A stretch of 45,785 nt of DNA from Clostridia bacterium (GTDB taxonomy: Bacteria; Bacillota; Clostridia; UBA1212; UBA1255). Made by a program: the position numbers and the translations under genes. Position 1 is the stretch's first letter, and every line of letters begins with the position of its first letter. Positions 16,195-25,831 of this stretch are shown here, one piece after another. The notes under the pieces were generated by a model that worked only from the letters and a program-made list of their open reading frames with translations, was not told the DNA's origin and ran no database searches. Where the stretch lies: the NCBI GenBank assembly GCA_016287565.1, contig JAEFAM010000013.1, forward strand, positions 1 through 45,785, written 5' to 3'.

Positions 16195-16832
16195 AAGTGG
16201 CTGACGGGAAAATGCTCAACATCGCGCTTCCGAAGGGGAGGCTTGGAGAAAAAGTTTACGGTATGCTGGAAAAAGCCGGCTATTCCTGCCCGGAGGTACT
16301 GGGAGACAGCCGCAAACTGATATTTGAAAGCCCGGAGACCGGCGTAAGATATTTCTGGGTGAAGCCGTCCGACGTGGCGATCTACGTCGAGCGCGGCGCG
16401 GCGGACCTGGGCATCGCCGGGAAAGACCTGCTTCTGGAATACAGGCCCGACGTGTACGAGCTCTGCGATCTGCACACCGGAAAATGCCGCATGGCCGTGG
16501 CCTCCGTGAAAGGTTTCCGGGACGATCCGGGGCGCACGCTGAGGGTGGCAACGAAATTTTCGCATATTGCCCGGGACTACTACGCCGGCAAGGGGCGGGA
16601 GATCGACGTGATCCACCTTAACGGGTCCATAGAGATCGCTCCGATCCTGGGACTGTCAGACGTAATTGTCGACATAGTCGAGACCGGCACCACGCTGAGG
16701 GAGAACGACCTCGAAGTGATCGAGGAGATCATGCCCATCAGCGCCCGACTGATCACGAACAAGGCGTCTTACAAGTTCAAAAACGGCGAGATCCGCGCTC
16801 TCGCGGAGGCTCTCGGCCGGAAGGAGGTCTGA
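16191..16832 (+). CDS. hisG: ATP phosphoribosyltransferase catalytic subunit (short form)
   Basis: HisG catalyses the first step of histidine synthesis, joining ATP and PRPP. At 213 residues it is the short form that needs HisZ, which is encoded just upstream. It begins LNIALPKGRLGEKVYGMLEKAGY. It holds the PRPP-binding loop DVIVDIVETGTTLRENDL near residues 160-177 and the RVATKFSHIARDYY stretch. The ATG overlaps the hisZ stop (ATGA), which suits equal production of the two subunits. Confidence 0.97.
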   Translation: MKVADGKMLNIALPKGRLGEKVYGMLEKAGYSCPEVLGDSRKLIFESPETGVRYFWVKPSDVAIYVERGAADLGIAGKDLLLEYRPDVYELCDLHTGKCRMAVASVKGFRDDPGRTLRVATKFSHIARDYYAGKGREIDVIHLNGSIEIAPILGLSDVIVDIVETGTTLRENDLEVIEEIMPISARLITNKASYKFKNGEIRALAEALGRKEV

Positions 16833-16837
16833 AGCAG

Positions 16838-18136
16838 ATGATAAAGATCATGAAGATGAGCGAAACTCCCGCTTCGGAAATATTTGCCAGGACAATGCCT
16901 GTGATTGACGTGGCCGGCGTGATCCGGTCGATCATCGCGGACGTGAGAGCGCGCGGGGACAGGGCGCTGCTGGAATATACTGAAAAGTTTGACGGGGCAA
17001 GGCTTTCTGCGCTGGAAGTGAGCGCTTCCGAGTTCGAAGAAGCATTTGCGGAAGTTCAGCGCTCGAATCCCGGTTTTATAGAGATCCTGAAGAGCGCCGC
17101 CGAGAACATCCGCCTTTTCCACTCGATGCAGAAACGGGAAGGTTTCACCGTGGTAAACCGGCAGGGCGCCACCGTGGGGCAGCGGATCGTTCCCATCGAA
17201 AAGGCCGGTCTGTACGTGCCCGGAGGCACCGCCGCGTATCCGTCAACCGTTTTAATGGACACGGTCCCTGCGGCCATTGCCGGATGTAAAGAAGTTGTGA
17301 TAGTCACGCCTCCCGGGAAGGACGGAAATGTCAATCCCGTTATCTTGACAGCGGCGAAGATCGCCGGGGCCACCCGGGTGTTTAAAGTCGGGGGCGCCCA
17401 GGCAATTGCCGCGCTGGCATACGGAACCGAAAGCATTCCGAAAGTCGACAAGATCGTTGGCCCGGGCAACGCCTTCGTGGCGGAGGCTAAGAAGCAGGTC
17501 TTCGGGCAGGTCTCCATCGATATGGTGGCGGGGCCCAGCGAGATCCTCATAGTGGCCGACGGGAAGAGCCGCGCCGACTGGGTGGCGGCGGACATGCTTT
17601 CCCAGGCGGAGCACGACAAACTCGCCAGCGCCGTGCTGGTAACGGATTCCGCCCGTCTGGCGGAGGAAGTGAGTCTGGAGCTCGAAAAGCAGATCCCCAA
17701 ACTGCTCAGATCCGCGATCGCCAGGGCCTCCGTGGACAACAACGGAAAGATCATCGTTGCCGCCGACATAATGGAGGCCGTCGACGTGGCCAACGAGATC
17801 GCTCCCGAACATCTGGAACTCTGCGTTGACGATGCCGAAAAACTCCTTCCTCTGGTGAAGAATGCCGGGTCCGTCTTTCTTGGAAGGTATTGTCCCGAAG
17901 CCATCGGCGACTATTTCGCCGGGCCCAACCACACGCTTCCCACCGGCGGAACGGCAAGGTTCTCCAGCGCTCTTTCCGTCGACGACTTCGTAAAAAAAGT
18001 CCAGTTCATCAAATACGACGAAGCGTCGATGCGGCTGTGCGCCGAGAATGTCAATTCATTCGCCATTGCCGAGGGCCTCACCGGTCACGGCGAGAGTGTG
18101 ATGATCAGGACGAGAAAAGATCCTAAGACAACGTAA
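16838..18136 (+). CDS. hisD: Histidinol dehydrogenase
   Basis: HisD oxidises histidinol to histidine in the last two steps, using NAD and zinc. The 432 residues show the zinc and catalytic positions: SQAEHD near residue 250, the catalytic Glu-His in IAPEHLEL near 315, GDYFAGPNHTLPTGG near 350 and the C-terminal GLTGHGESV. The family signature RVFKVGGAQAIAALAYGT is near 180. It starts 5 bp after hisG. The 96-bp gap to hisC contains a REP-like palindrome. Confidence 0.98.
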   Translation: MIKIMKMSETPASEIFARTMPVIDVAGVIRSIIADVRARGDRALLEYTEKFDGARLSALEVSASEFEEAFAEVQRSNPGFIEILKSAAENIRLFHSMQKREGFTVVNRQGATVGQRIVPIEKAGLYVPGGTAAYPSTVLMDTVPAAIAGCKEVVIVTPPGKDGNVNPVILTAAKIAGATRVFKVGGAQAIAALAYGTESIPKVDKIVGPGNAFVAEAKKQVFGQVSIDMVAGPSEILIVADGKSRADWVAADMLSQAEHDKLASAVLVTDSARLAEEVSLELEKQIPKLLRSAIARASVDNNGKIIVAADIMEAVDVANEIAPEHLELCVDDAEKLLPLVKNAGSVFLGRYCPEAIGDYFAGPNHTLPTGGTARFSSALSVDDFVKKVQFIKYDEASMRLCAENVNSFAIAEGLTGHGESVMIRTRKDPKTT

Positions 18137-18147
18137 GAAACTTAAGA

Positions 18148-18170
18148 AACGGGGGTCTGTCCCCCGTTGC
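18148..18170. repeat. REP-like palindrome in the hisD-hisC gap
   Basis: AACGGGGG-TCTGT-CCCCCGTT, the same sequence as the second unit at 13265-13289, sits 12 bp after the hisD stop. It would form a strong hairpin in the operon mRNA, but without a T-run, so it should not stop transcription. Confidence 0.75.
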
Positions 18171-18232
18171 AGATTTCTACCGGCAGTAGAATTTCGGGGA
18201 AATATCGGGAAATATTTTGAAGAGGTTTCCAA

Positions 18233-19288
18233 ATGAGCAAATTTTTAAGCAAGAAGTATGAGGGGCTCATACCGTATACTCCGGGGGAGCAGCCGAGGGA
18301 CAACGTGTTCATCAAACTGAATACGAACGAGTCGCCGTTTCCGCCGTCACAGAAGGCGGTGGAGGCATGCGAGGCTGTACTTAAAAGGGTGAATCTGTAC
18401 TCGGATCCGGACTGCAGAGAGCTGAAAAAAGCCGTTGCCGCATCATACGGCGTGCCGGAGAAGTGCATAGTGTGCTCTAACGGCTCCGACGAGGTGCTCA
18501 GCTGGGCTTTTACGGCGTTTTGCGACGAGGGCAGGGCAGGGATATTCCCGGACGTGACATACGGTTTTTACCCGGTTTTCGCAGCTCAGAGCGGGGTGCC
18601 TTATAAGGTGGTGCCGCTGAAAGACGATCTGACAATGGATATTGACCGGATGAAGGCGGAAGAAGGCACGCTTTTCATTGCCAACCCCAACGCTCCCACC
18701 GGGATCGCGCTCGGCGCGGCGGTGATAGAGGACGTTGTCAGATCCAGGCCGGACCGGGTGGTAGTCGTCGACGAAGCGTACGTAGATTTCGGGGCGGAGA
18801 GCGTTGTCCCGCTTATAAGTAAATACGACAATCTGCTGGTCACCCAGACGTTTTCCAAGTCTCGGTCAATGGCTGGCGCGCGCCTGGGGCTGGGTTTAGG
18901 TTCCGAAGCGCTCATCCGGGATCTGGAAACGATCCGCTGCTCCATAAACCCGTACAACGTGGGTTCCATGGCCCAGGCAATGGGGATCGGGGCGCTTCTC
19001 GACTGTGAGTATACCTCGGGAAATATCCGGGAAATAATCGAAAACCGGGCATACGCCTCTTCCGCTCTGAAAGCGCTGGGCTTCGAAATGACCGATTCTT
19101 CTGCCAACTTCCTTTTTGTGCGCCACCCAGACGTTGGGGGAGAGGAGATCTACCGGAAGCTGCGTGAAAAGAACGTTCTGGTAAGACATTTTTCACAACC
19201 GGAAAGAATTAAAGAGTATAATAGGATCACCGTCGGGAGCATCGACCAGATGAAGGCGCTGATCAAGGCGCTGGCGGAGATCGTCTGA
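18233..19288 (+). CDS. hisC: Histidinol-phosphate aminotransferase
   Basis: HisC is a PLP-dependent class I/II aminotransferase converting imidazole-acetol phosphate to histidinol phosphate. The 351 residues show LNTNESPFPPS near the N-terminus, the NPNAPTG substrate motif near residue 143, DEAYVDFG near 180, and the PLP lysine in TFSKSRSMAGARLG near 205. The C-terminal Arg motif is in the SANFLF to RHFSQPERI stretch. It is preceded by GAAGAGG. Two copies of the GGGAAATAT repeat word occur inside it near 19017-19035, encoding SGNIREI. Confidence 0.97.
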   Translation: MSKFLSKKYEGLIPYTPGEQPRDNVFIKLNTNESPFPPSQKAVEACEAVLKRVNLYSDPDCRELKKAVAASYGVPEKCIVCSNGSDEVLSWAFTAFCDEGRAGIFPDVTYGFYPVFAAQSGVPYKVVPLKDDLTMDIDRMKAEEGTLFIANPNAPTGIALGAAVIEDVVRSRPDRVVVVDEAYVDFGAESVVPLISKYDNLLVTQTFSKSRSMAGARLGLGLGSEALIRDLETIRCSINPYNVGSMAQAMGIGALLDCEYTSGNIREIIENRAYASSALKALGFEMTDSSANFLFVRHPDVGGEEIYRKLREKNVLVRHFSQPERIKEYNRITVGSIDQMKALIKALAEIV

Positions 19289-19335
19289 GCAAGGCACGGA
19301 CTAACATAGTCGAAAAACGTTACGGAGAAAAACTT

Positions 19336-19932
19336 ATGGACAGCTTAAGGACCGCGGAGATCGCGCGAAAAACAAACGAAACCGATATCAGGCTGAAACT
19401 CGACCTCGACGGCGGCGGAAAGCCGCTGATCGACACGGGGGTCGGGTTTCTCAACCATATGTTGACGCTGTTCGCCTCACACGGCAGGTTCTCGCTCGCC
19501 GTGACCTGCAAAGGCGACGTTGACGTGGACGATCATCACAGCGTGGAAGACGTGGGGATCGCGCTGGGCCAGGCGTTTTCGAAGGCGCTGGGCGAAAAGC
19601 GGGGCATCAGGCGGTATGGAAGCTGCATACTCCCTATGGATGAGGCGCTGATCCTGGCGGCCGTCGACTTTTCCGGCAGGACGCATCTGACGTTCGACGC
19701 GGAGCTGCCCGCCCAGAAGGTAGGAAGTTTCGACACGGAGCTTGTCCGGGAATTCTGGCTGGCCTTCGTGCGGAACGCCGACTGCTCGCTGCACCTCAGG
19801 GAGATCGCCGGGGACAATACCCACCACATCATCGAGGGCATGTTCAAGGCGGCGGCAAGGGCCATCCGGACGGCAACGGAGCTTGACCCGGCGCTGAAAG
19901 GGGAACTGCCCAGCACGAAAGGCGTGCTTTGA
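19336..19932 (+). CDS. hisB: Imidazoleglycerol-phosphate dehydratase
   Basis: HisB removes water from imidazole glycerol phosphate in a manganese-dependent reaction. The 198 residues contain both metal-binding His-His-Glu motifs: DDHHSVEDVGIALG near residue 65 and GDNTHHIIEGMFKAAARA near 163. GVGFLNHMLTLFASHG is near 37. It is a monofunctional dehydratase with no phosphatase domain, and no histidinol phosphatase gene is visible in this operon, so that step must be encoded elsewhere. Confidence 0.98.
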   Translation: MDSLRTAEIARKTNETDIRLKLDLDGGGKPLIDTGVGFLNHMLTLFASHGRFSLAVTCKGDVDVDDHHSVEDVGIALGQAFSKALGEKRGIRRYGSCILPMDEALILAAVDFSGRTHLTFDAELPAQKVGSFDTELVREFWLAFVRNADCSLHLREIAGDNTHHIIEGMFKAAARAIRTATELDPALKGELPSTKGVL

Positions 19933-20012
19933 CCGGGGCGGAGAGGCCCGAAACGGCAACGTTCCCGCGGCATGGACGCTTTGACCACTGACAACTCAGA
20001 GGAGTTTACAGA

Positions 20013-20717
20013 ATGACGGCAATAATCGATTACGGAGTTGGCAACCTTTTTTCGCTGCTCTGCTCCCTCAAATACATAGGCGAAGACGCGGAGGTCACCG
20101 GATCCCCCGGAGTCATTGACGCGGCGGACCGGATCATCCTGCCCGGCGTGGGGGCCTTCGGCGACGCCGCCGAAAAGCTGCGAAAGACCGGCCTTGACGA
20201 AGCGGTGCTGAAAGCCGCCGCTCAGGGAAAACCGCTGCTGGGTATCTGCCTCGGCATGCAGCTCCTGTTCGACGAAAGCGAAGAATTCGGGCTTCACAAG
20301 GGCCTCGGACTGATTCCCGGCCGCGTGATACCGTTGTCCCGCCTGCCCGGCTGGGACGGCTCGCTCAAGATCCCGCAGATCGGCTGGAACCCGCTGGCCA
20401 TCCGCCGCCCGTCTCCGCTCCTTAAATATACCAAAGAAGGCGACTGCGTCTATTTCGTCCATTCCTACTACGCCGCGGATTGTGAACAGTCGATCATCGC
20501 CACGGCCGAGTACGGCGGCAGCGTCACCGCCGCGGTGGAAAGGGGCAACGTCTTCGGCTGCCAGTTCCATCCGGAAAAGAGCGGAAAAGTCGGGCTGGAC
20601 ATCCTGCGCGCCTTCACGGAACTGGGCCGGGGCAACGGATCCGCCGCGTCAACCGCAGCGTCAAACGAGACCCCCTGCGGCTCAGGCGAAAGCAAAGGAG
20701 GCGCGTCGCTATGCTGA
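20013..20717 (+). CDS. hisH: Imidazole glycerol phosphate synthase glutaminase subunit
   Basis: HisH is the class I glutamine amidotransferase that supplies ammonia to HisF. The catalytic triad is visible: Cys in GICLGMQLLF near residue 78, and His-Glu in GCQFHPEKSGK near 187-189. The oxyanion region PGVGAFGDA is intact. At 234 residues it is about 30 longer than usual because of a Ser/Gly/Ala-rich tail after LRAFTELG, which starts with GRGNGSAAS and resembles the repeat tail of the next gene. It overlaps hisA by 7 nt. Confidence 0.96.
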   Translation: MTAIIDYGVGNLFSLLCSLKYIGEDAEVTGSPGVIDAADRIILPGVGAFGDAAEKLRKTGLDEAVLKAAAQGKPLLGICLGMQLLFDESEEFGLHKGLGLIPGRVIPLSRLPGWDGSLKIPQIGWNPLAIRRPSPLLKYTKEGDCVYFVHSYYAADCEQSIIATAEYGGSVTAAVERGNVFGCQFHPEKSGKVGLDILRAFTELGRGNGSAASTAASNETPCGSGESKGGASLC

Positions 20718-21766
20718 TCTTTCCCGCCATCGACCTCTCGGGCGGCAACGCCGTGCGCCTCTACAAAGGCGACTACGCCCGGATGACAGTGTACAGCCAC
20801 GAGCCCGCGGAAGTTGCCCTGGACTTCAAAAAAGCCGGCGCCACCCACATGCACGTTGTCGACCTCGACGGCGCCAAAAGCGGCGAGACCCCGAACTTCG
20901 ACGCGGTGCTGAAGCTCCGGGAAGCCACCGACCTGTTCATCGAGCTGGGCGGAGGCATCAGGTCCGAAGCGGTGGTTGACCGTTATCTGGGCGCCGGCAT
21001 CGACCGGGTCATCCTGGGCACGGCGGCGGTGAAGGACAAGGCTTTCCTGCGCTCCGCTGTTGAAAAGCACGGCGACAGGATCGCAGTGGGCGTCGACCTG
21101 CTGGACGGATTCGTGGCGATCAAAGGCTGGACGGAACGCACCGGGCTGCGGGCGGAGGAGTTTTTCGACGAACTGAAGGCTTTGGGCGTCCGTACCGTGA
21201 TCTGCACTGACATCTCCAGGGACGGGGCCATGCGCGGCACCAACCGGGAACTGTACAAGGAGCTTTCGAAGCTGGACGCCATCGACGTGATCGCCTCCGG
21301 CGGCGTGTCTGACCTTGACGACGTGCGCGCGCTCCGGGACGCGGGGATCTGTGGGGCCATCATCGGCAAGGCGTATTACACCGGCGCCATCGACCTGGCG
21401 GAAGCGATCAGGGAAGGGCTCGGCGGCAACGGGCGCGGCACCGAACTTCCGGTCGAACGTGTCGCCGGCAACGGATGCGGCACCGAACTTCCGGTCGAAC
21501 GCGTCGCCGGCAACGGGTGCGGCACCGAACTTCCGGTCGAACGGCTCGCCGGCAACGGGCGCTGCACCGAACTTCCGGCGGATCATCGCGCCGCTGGCAA
21601 CGGGCGCGTCACCGGACTTCCGGCGAACGATCCCACCGCCTCTCCACGCCGCCCGGAGCGTCCGGCCGGCTGCCCAGCCGACTATCGCGCCGCCTCTGCC
21701 GCCCCCGGGCCCGACGCACCGCCGTCGACCGCCCCTGCATCCCCCGAAAAGGAGGCCGCAAAATGA
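20711..21766 (+). CDS. hisA: ProFAR isomerase HisA with repeat-bearing C-terminal tail
   Basis: HisA isomerises ProFAR to PRFAR. The (beta-alpha)8 barrel fills residues 1-238, with the base Asp in FPAIDLSGGNAVRL and the acid Asp in ICTDISRDG near residue 170. This barrel is complete and of normal length. About 113 further residues follow, beginning with five tandem 14-15-residue units (GNGRGTELPVERVA and variants, 21425-21640) and ending in a Pro/Ala-rich stretch. The tail lacks any recognised domain and is probably disordered. The stop overlaps hisF by 4 nt, so the tail is in frame and translated unless a sequencing error lies upstream. Confidence 0.95.
   Translation: MLIFPAIDLSGGNAVRLYKGDYARMTVYSHEPAEVALDFKKAGATHMHVVDLDGAKSGETPNFDAVLKLREATDLFIELGGGIRSEAVVDRYLGAGIDRVILGTAAVKDKAFLRSAVEKHGDRIAVGVDLLDGFVAIKGWTERTGLRAEEFFDELKALGVRTVICTDISRDGAMRGTNRELYKELSKLDAIDVIASGGVSDLDDVRALRDAGICGAIIGKAYYTGAIDLAEAIREGLGGNGRGTELPVERVAGNGCGTELPVERVAGNGCGTELPVERLAGNGRCTELPADHRAAGNGRVTGLPANDPTASPRRPERPAGCPADYRAASAAPGPDAPPSTAPASPEKEAAK
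21425..21640 (+). repeat. In-frame 42-45-bp minisatellite at the 3' end of hisA
   Basis: Five consecutive units start GGCAACGGRYGC: three of 42 bp (21425, 21467, 21509) that are almost identical, then two diverged units of 45 bp (21551, 21596). All keep the reading frame. Confidence 0.9.
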
Positions 21767-22521
21767 TCACCAAGCGAATCATCCCCTGCCTCGACGTGCG
21801 CAACGGCCGTGTGGTAAAAGGCGTCAATTTCAAAGGCCTGGGCGACGTCGATTCTCCCGTAAAACTGGCCGAATTCTACTCCGACTCAGGCGCCGACGAG
21901 CTGGTCTTCTACGACATCACCGCTTCAGCCGAAGGCCGCAAACTGTTCACCGACGTGTTGACCGAAGCGGCTTCCCGGGTGTTCATCCCACTCACCGTAG
22001 GCGGCGGCATCAATACCGTTGACGATTTCGACCGGGTGCTGAAATGCGGCGCGGACAAGGTCAGCGTCAATTCCGGCGCCATCCGTGATCCGAAACTGGT
22101 CGATGAAGCGGCGGCACGCTACGGCAGTCAATGCGTGGTATTGTCCGCGGACGTTGCCCGGGTGGGCGGCAGATTCCGGGTCTTTGCCAAAGGCGGCAGG
22201 GAAGACACGGGCATGGAGGCCATCGGCTGGATCAGGCGCTGCGTGGAGCACGGCGCGGGCGAAGTGGTGGTCAATTCCATTGACACGGACGGCGTGAAAA
22301 AGGGCTTCGACCTTGAACTTCTGGCGGAAGTCTGCCAAAATGTAAACGTGCCCGTCATCGCCTCGGGCGGTGCCGGTTCCGTCGAAGACTTCATAACGCT
22401 CTTCCGGACGATCCCGGGCGTGGACGCCGGGCTGGCCGCGTCGGTGTTCCATTTCGGCGAGATAAAGATAAGCGACCTGAAGGCAGCGATGGCGGAGGCG
22501 CGCATACCCGTGCGGCTCTGA
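21763..22521 (+). CDS. hisF: Imidazole glycerol phosphate synthase cyclase subunit
   Basis: HisF uses ammonia from HisH to make imidazole glycerol phosphate and AICAR. It is a 252-residue (beta-alpha)8 barrel with both catalytic aspartates: IPCLDVRNGRVVKG (Asp11) and VNSIDTDGVKKG (near residue 130). TVGGGINTVDDF and VIASGGAGSVEDF are the phosphate-binding repeats. The ATG overlaps the hisA stop and has GGAGG 8 nt upstream; in-frame upstream codons belong to the hisA repeat region and are not part of the protein. Confidence 0.98.
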   Translation: MITKRIIPCLDVRNGRVVKGVNFKGLGDVDSPVKLAEFYSDSGADELVFYDITASAEGRKLFTDVLTEAASRVFIPLTVGGGINTVDDFDRVLKCGADKVSVNSGAIRDPKLVDEAAARYGSQCVVLSADVARVGGRFRVFAKGGREDTGMEAIGWIRRCVEHGAGEVVVNSIDTDGVKKGFDLELLAEVCQNVNVPVIASGGAGSVEDFITLFRTIPGVDAGLAASVFHFGEIKISDLKAAMAEARIPVRL

Positions 22522-22659
22522 CGGAACGAGAACTCCGGCGGAATGCATTTTCCGGCAAGGCGGAACGCGAACCCCGGCCGGGCGCTGATCCGGACAAAAG
22601 CAAACACGATCTTTCACACGATAAACAACACAACTAACAGATAGAACGGAGACGATATT

Positions 22660-23307
22660 ATGATCGACGTCAACGAACTGAAATTCGACGAAAAAGGACT
22701 GATCCCGGCTGTGGTCGTCGACTACGCCACCCGGCGGGTGCTGATGCTGGCCTATATGAACCGCGAAAGCCTGGCCGTCACCATCGAAAAAGGCCTGACC
22801 TGCTTCTGGAGCCGCTCCAGGCAGGAACTGTGGCTGAAAGGCGAGACCAGCGGAAACTACCAGCACGTCATATCCATAACCGCCGACTGCGACCGCGACG
22901 CGCTGGTCATTGCCGTAAAGGCAGACGGCCCCGCGTGCCACCTGGGCACCACTTCCTGCTTCGAATATCCCGTATACGAAAGCGACACCCAGGAAGAATT
23001 CAGCATTGACGGACTGATGGAGATGATCCGGGGCCGCAAAGAGAACAAAAAGGAAGGTTCCTACACCACCTACCTGTTCGAAAAGGGCCTCGACAAGATC
23101 CTCAAAAAGGTGGGAGAGGAGTGCACCGAGGTCATCATCGCCGGCAAGGCGGAGGACAGGGCCGAGACGGTCTACGAGATATCCGACCTGGTCTATCACG
23201 TGATGGTATTGATGGTGGAAGCAGGCATTTCCCTTGACGACATCCGGGCGGAACTGGGCCGCAGGCACGTTATCGACAAGAAAGTCAAACAGGAGAAGAT
23301 GGTATGA
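22660..23307 (+). CDS. hisIE: Bifunctional phosphoribosyl-AMP cyclohydrolase / phosphoribosyl-ATP pyrophosphatase
   Basis: HisIE carries out steps two and three of histidine synthesis. The HisI domain (about 1-110) has [16 protein letters not shown] and the zinc cysteines in [11 protein letters not shown] and [12 protein letters not shown]. The HisE domain (about 118-215) has [21 protein letters not shown] and the acidic helix [13 protein letters not shown]. It begins 138 bp after hisF, the longest gap in the second half of the operon, and its stop overlaps the next gene, a lipoprotein, by 4 nt. Confidence 0.97.
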   Translation: MIDVNELKFDEKGLIPAVVVDYATRRVLMLAYMNRESLAVTIEKGLTCFWSRSRQELWLKGETSGNYQHVISITADCDRDALVIAVKADGPACHLGTTSCFEYPVYESDTQEEFSIDGLMEMIRGRKENKKEGSYTTYLFEKGLDKILKKVGEECTEVIIAGKAEDRAETVYEISDLVYHVMVLMVEAGISLDDIRAELGRRHVIDKKVKQEKMV

Positions 23308-25697
23308 TGGCAGGGGCAACGCACGGCAGGGCCGCCGCAGGCCAGTCCAAAAAAACGATCTCGATCATAACGGCGATCGCGCTTTCCGCCGCGATCCTGC
23401 TGTCGGGCTGCTCAGGGAACGGAAGCGGCGTCAACGACCCGGACGGTAACGGAAACGGCAGCGTCTCCACCGCGGCCCCGGATGAAAGCCAGACGCCTGA
23501 ATGGGAGGAAAGAACGATGAAGGAACTTCTCAGCGTACGCGCCGTAACGTCCCTGAACGCAGACGACAGGGTGTACAACGCCATTGACCTCGGAGTGCCC
23601 GGAAACGGCAACGACGACGTATCCGAAGCCGTTGCGGCGGCGGTAGACGCGGTCCTCGAAAAAGGCGGCGGCATACTGTATTTCCCCTCCGGAAAGTACA
23701 GGATCAACACGGATCTGGTGATCGACAGCGCTAAAAAAGGCTGGATATGCCTTGCCGGAGACCCGGACGGCAGTTCGAGATTCATCGTGGGGAACAAGGT
23801 AGATCCCGAAAGAAGCGCCGCCATCGTGATCGCCCGGGACGACACCCACGTCTCGTTCATTTCATTCGAAGACAACTGCCGCAAATTTGCCACCCTCGGC
23901 ATCGAGGGCTCCGGCTGCTCCCTGTACGGCTGCTCTTTCAAGAAGACACCTGCGTCCTCCACGCTTCCGTGCCTCGAAGTCTCGGGCAGCTTCAATACGG
24001 TGCGTCAGTGCGCCTTCAACCATTCCAACACCGCCGCCTACCAGGTGGAATTCACCAAATATCCGGGCCTCGACGCGTATGGCAACGTGATGTGCGACGT
24101 CCATTTCGGCGGCTCCTACACCAAATGCACGCTGGTATCCACCCGCGACGAAGGCGGCTCCCAGGAAGCCCTCACCATTGCCCGGAACCTTTACCTGATC
24201 CCCGCCGAACCGATGATAGAGGTACGCGCCGTCAACGGCCTCCTCATATGCAACAATATGCTTGACGCGGCATCCACCGCCGTAGAGATCGTTCCCGACG
24301 CGGTTCCCGGCGTCTTCAACGTGGAGATCAGGGACAATTATATGGGCGGCTCCAAAGGCGGCGTCCGCATGGAGGAGACAGAGGGGAGAGGCGCGGCCAT
24401 CTCCGTGCACGACAATTACATCTGGGCCCCCGACAGCCTCTTCGTGAAAGGCGGCAATTACACCGACGTTTCGCTCAATTACAATTACTGCGTCCTCACC
24501 GGCGGCCAGGCCGTTTTTATGCGCAAATGCGTCCGCGGCAACGTTTCCGACGACCTCGTGGCCAATATCGGAGGCAGCACGCTGGAGCTTGACATCGTCG
24601 AAATGGACAAGGCTTCCATCGTTTCCACCGCCGGTTTCAATTTCTACAACTACCCCGACGAGAACGAGCGGTTCGACTCGGGGGATAAGGGCGAAGCCGG
24701 GATCCCTGAGATCGCCAAAAAGACCTTCGATGGCGCTTCCGAACTTCCCGCGGTCACCGGCGACATAGCGGCCGGGACGCTTATGACGGGCTATTATAAC
24801 GTGAAAGATTACGGTGCCGCAGGCGACGGAGTCACAGACGACACAGAAGCCGTGAAAAAATGCGTTGCCGCGGCAAAAAAAGCCAGCGGTACGGCGTATT
24901 TTCCGGCGGGCACATATCTGGTGACGGAGACGGTGAGCGTCTCCAAAGACGACGGCAAGGTATTGACCTTTAAAGGCGACGGGGCGGGGAAGACGCTGAT
25001 CGTGGGCGCCGAGACGCTGGACGGACCGGTTTTCGACATACGTATGAAGTACAATTTCAACGCCAAAGATATGGCGTTCGAGCACCGGGGACAGGGATGC
25101 TGCGTTGACGCCCTCTACGTGAAAGCGTTCGACTGCGCCTTTACCTCCTCGGCCACCAACACCGCGCCTCTCCTGTGGTTCCAGGGCTCCAACTGCTGGG
25201 CGGTCCGCTGCGATTTCCGCACCGCGAACCCCGAAAGCTACGGCCTTGTCTACACCCGCAATATGAACGAGATATCCATCAACGACTTTATCACGGACAA
25301 CACCTTCTCCGGCCCCGGCAAGGGCGTCAAGGTAGGCAGCGGCACCACCGTGGGCGACGGACGCTGCGAAGGCCTCAAGATCCACGGCAACACGTTCACC
25401 AACACCGGCAGCACCTCCGTCGAGATATACGAGATACTGCACGTCAACGTCGCATACAACACCTTCGAGGGCGCCGTCAACGCCATCTTCCTGTCCAACC
25501 TGGGCTACGGCCCCGACGGCATCTATATCGATCACAACACCGTTTCTTCCGTCTCCGACTGCATCACTTCCGGAACCGTGGAAGGCGGCGGTGATTACGT
25601 TTCGATGGTGGTCATCCACGACAACGCTCTGAAGCCCGGCAGCGGGGCCGCCGTTTCGGAGCCCGTGCCGTTCAACAAAAAGATGGTGCGCGGCTGA
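23304..25697 (+). CDS. Pectate-lyase-fold (right-handed beta-helix) lipoprotein
   Basis: This 797-residue secreted lipoprotein has a signal peptide ending in the lipobox ILLSGC near residue 37, a short Gly/Asn linker, and two successive Pectate_lyase_3-type beta-helix domains. The first begins near residue 90 ([14 protein letters not shown]). The second begins near 500 ([21 protein letters not shown] and [12 protein letters not shown]). The [10 protein letters not shown] motif is typical of this superfamily (polysaccharide lyases, GH28-like and epimerases), so it likely acts on or binds extracellular polysaccharide. Its ATG lies in the hisIE stop (ATGA) with AGGAG upstream, so it is co-translated with histidine enzymes, an unexpected partnership. 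The exact activity is unknown. Confidence 0.87.
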   Translation: MMAGATHGRAAAGQSKKTISIITAIALSAAILLSGCSGNGSGVNDPDGNGNGSVSTAAPDESQTPEWEERTMKELLSVRAVTSLNADDRVYNAIDLGVPGNGNDDVSEAVAAAVDAVLEKGGGILYFPSGKYRINTDLVIDSAKKGWICLAGDPDGSSRFIVGNKVDPERSAAIVIARDDTHVSFISFEDNCRKFATLGIEGSGCSLYGCSFKKTPASSTLPCLEVSGSFNTVRQCAFNHSNTAAYQVEFTKYPGLDAYGNVMCDVHFGGSYTKCTLVSTRDEGGSQEALTIARNLYLIPAEPMIEVRAVNGLLICNNMLDAASTAVEIVPDAVPGVFNVEIRDNYMGGSKGGVRMEETEGRGAAISVHDNYIWAPDSLFVKGGNYTDVSLNYNYCVLTGGQAVFMRKCVRGNVSDDLVANIGGSTLELDIVEMDKASIVSTAGFNFYNYPDENERFDSGDKGEAGIPEIAKKTFDGASELPAVTGDIAAGTLMTGYYNVKDYGAAGDGVTDDTEAVKKCVAAAKKASGTAYFPAGTYLVTETVSVSKDDGKVLTFKGDGAGKTLIVGAETLDGPVFDIRMKYNFNAKDMAFEHRGQGCCVDALYVKAFDCAFTSSATNTAPLLWFQGSNCWAVRCDFRTANPESYGLVYTRNMNEISINDFITDNTFSGPGKGVKVGSGTTVGDGRCEGLKIHGNTFTNTGSTSVEIYEILHVNVAYNTFEGAVNAIFLSNLGYGPDGIYIDHNTVSSVSDCITSGTVEGGGDYVSMVVIHDNALKPGSGAAVSEPVPFNKKMVRG

Positions 25698-25735
25698 AAC
25701 GCTCTTGCCTCCCGGGCTGAGCAGGAATTTTAGAC

Positions 25736-25809
25736 TTTTCCACAGGCCGCTCGCGGCTTTTCCACAGGATCTCCGCAGGTTTTCCACAGAAAAACCCGGC
25801 TTTTCCACT
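25736..25809. repeat. Four TTTTCCACA repeats at 21-22-bp spacing
   Basis: TTTTCCACA occurs at 25736, 25758 and 25780, and TTTTCCACT at 25801, giving spacings of 22, 22 and 21 bp. The word fits the relaxed DnaA-box consensus TTWTNCACA. It fills the gap before the solute-binding lipoprotein gene. Confidence 0.7.
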
Positions 25810-25831
25810 CGATCCGAGAAGGAGAGGAATC

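Noticed and set aside
20468-21586. Minus-strand open frame with repeated FGAAPVAG units opposite hisH and hisA
   Set aside because: The repeats merely mirror the hisA minisatellite on the other strand; the his frame has known enzymes.
23862-25808. 648-residue open frame opposite the beta-helix lipoprotein
   Set aside because: Antisense shadow produced by GC-rich codon usage; the plus-strand gene has a lipobox, domains and a ribosome site.
25736-25809. Chromosome origin suggested by DnaA-like boxes
   Set aside because: No dnaA, dnaN, gyrB or rpmH nearby, no AT-rich unwinding tract, and boxes in one orientation only; kept as a repeat.
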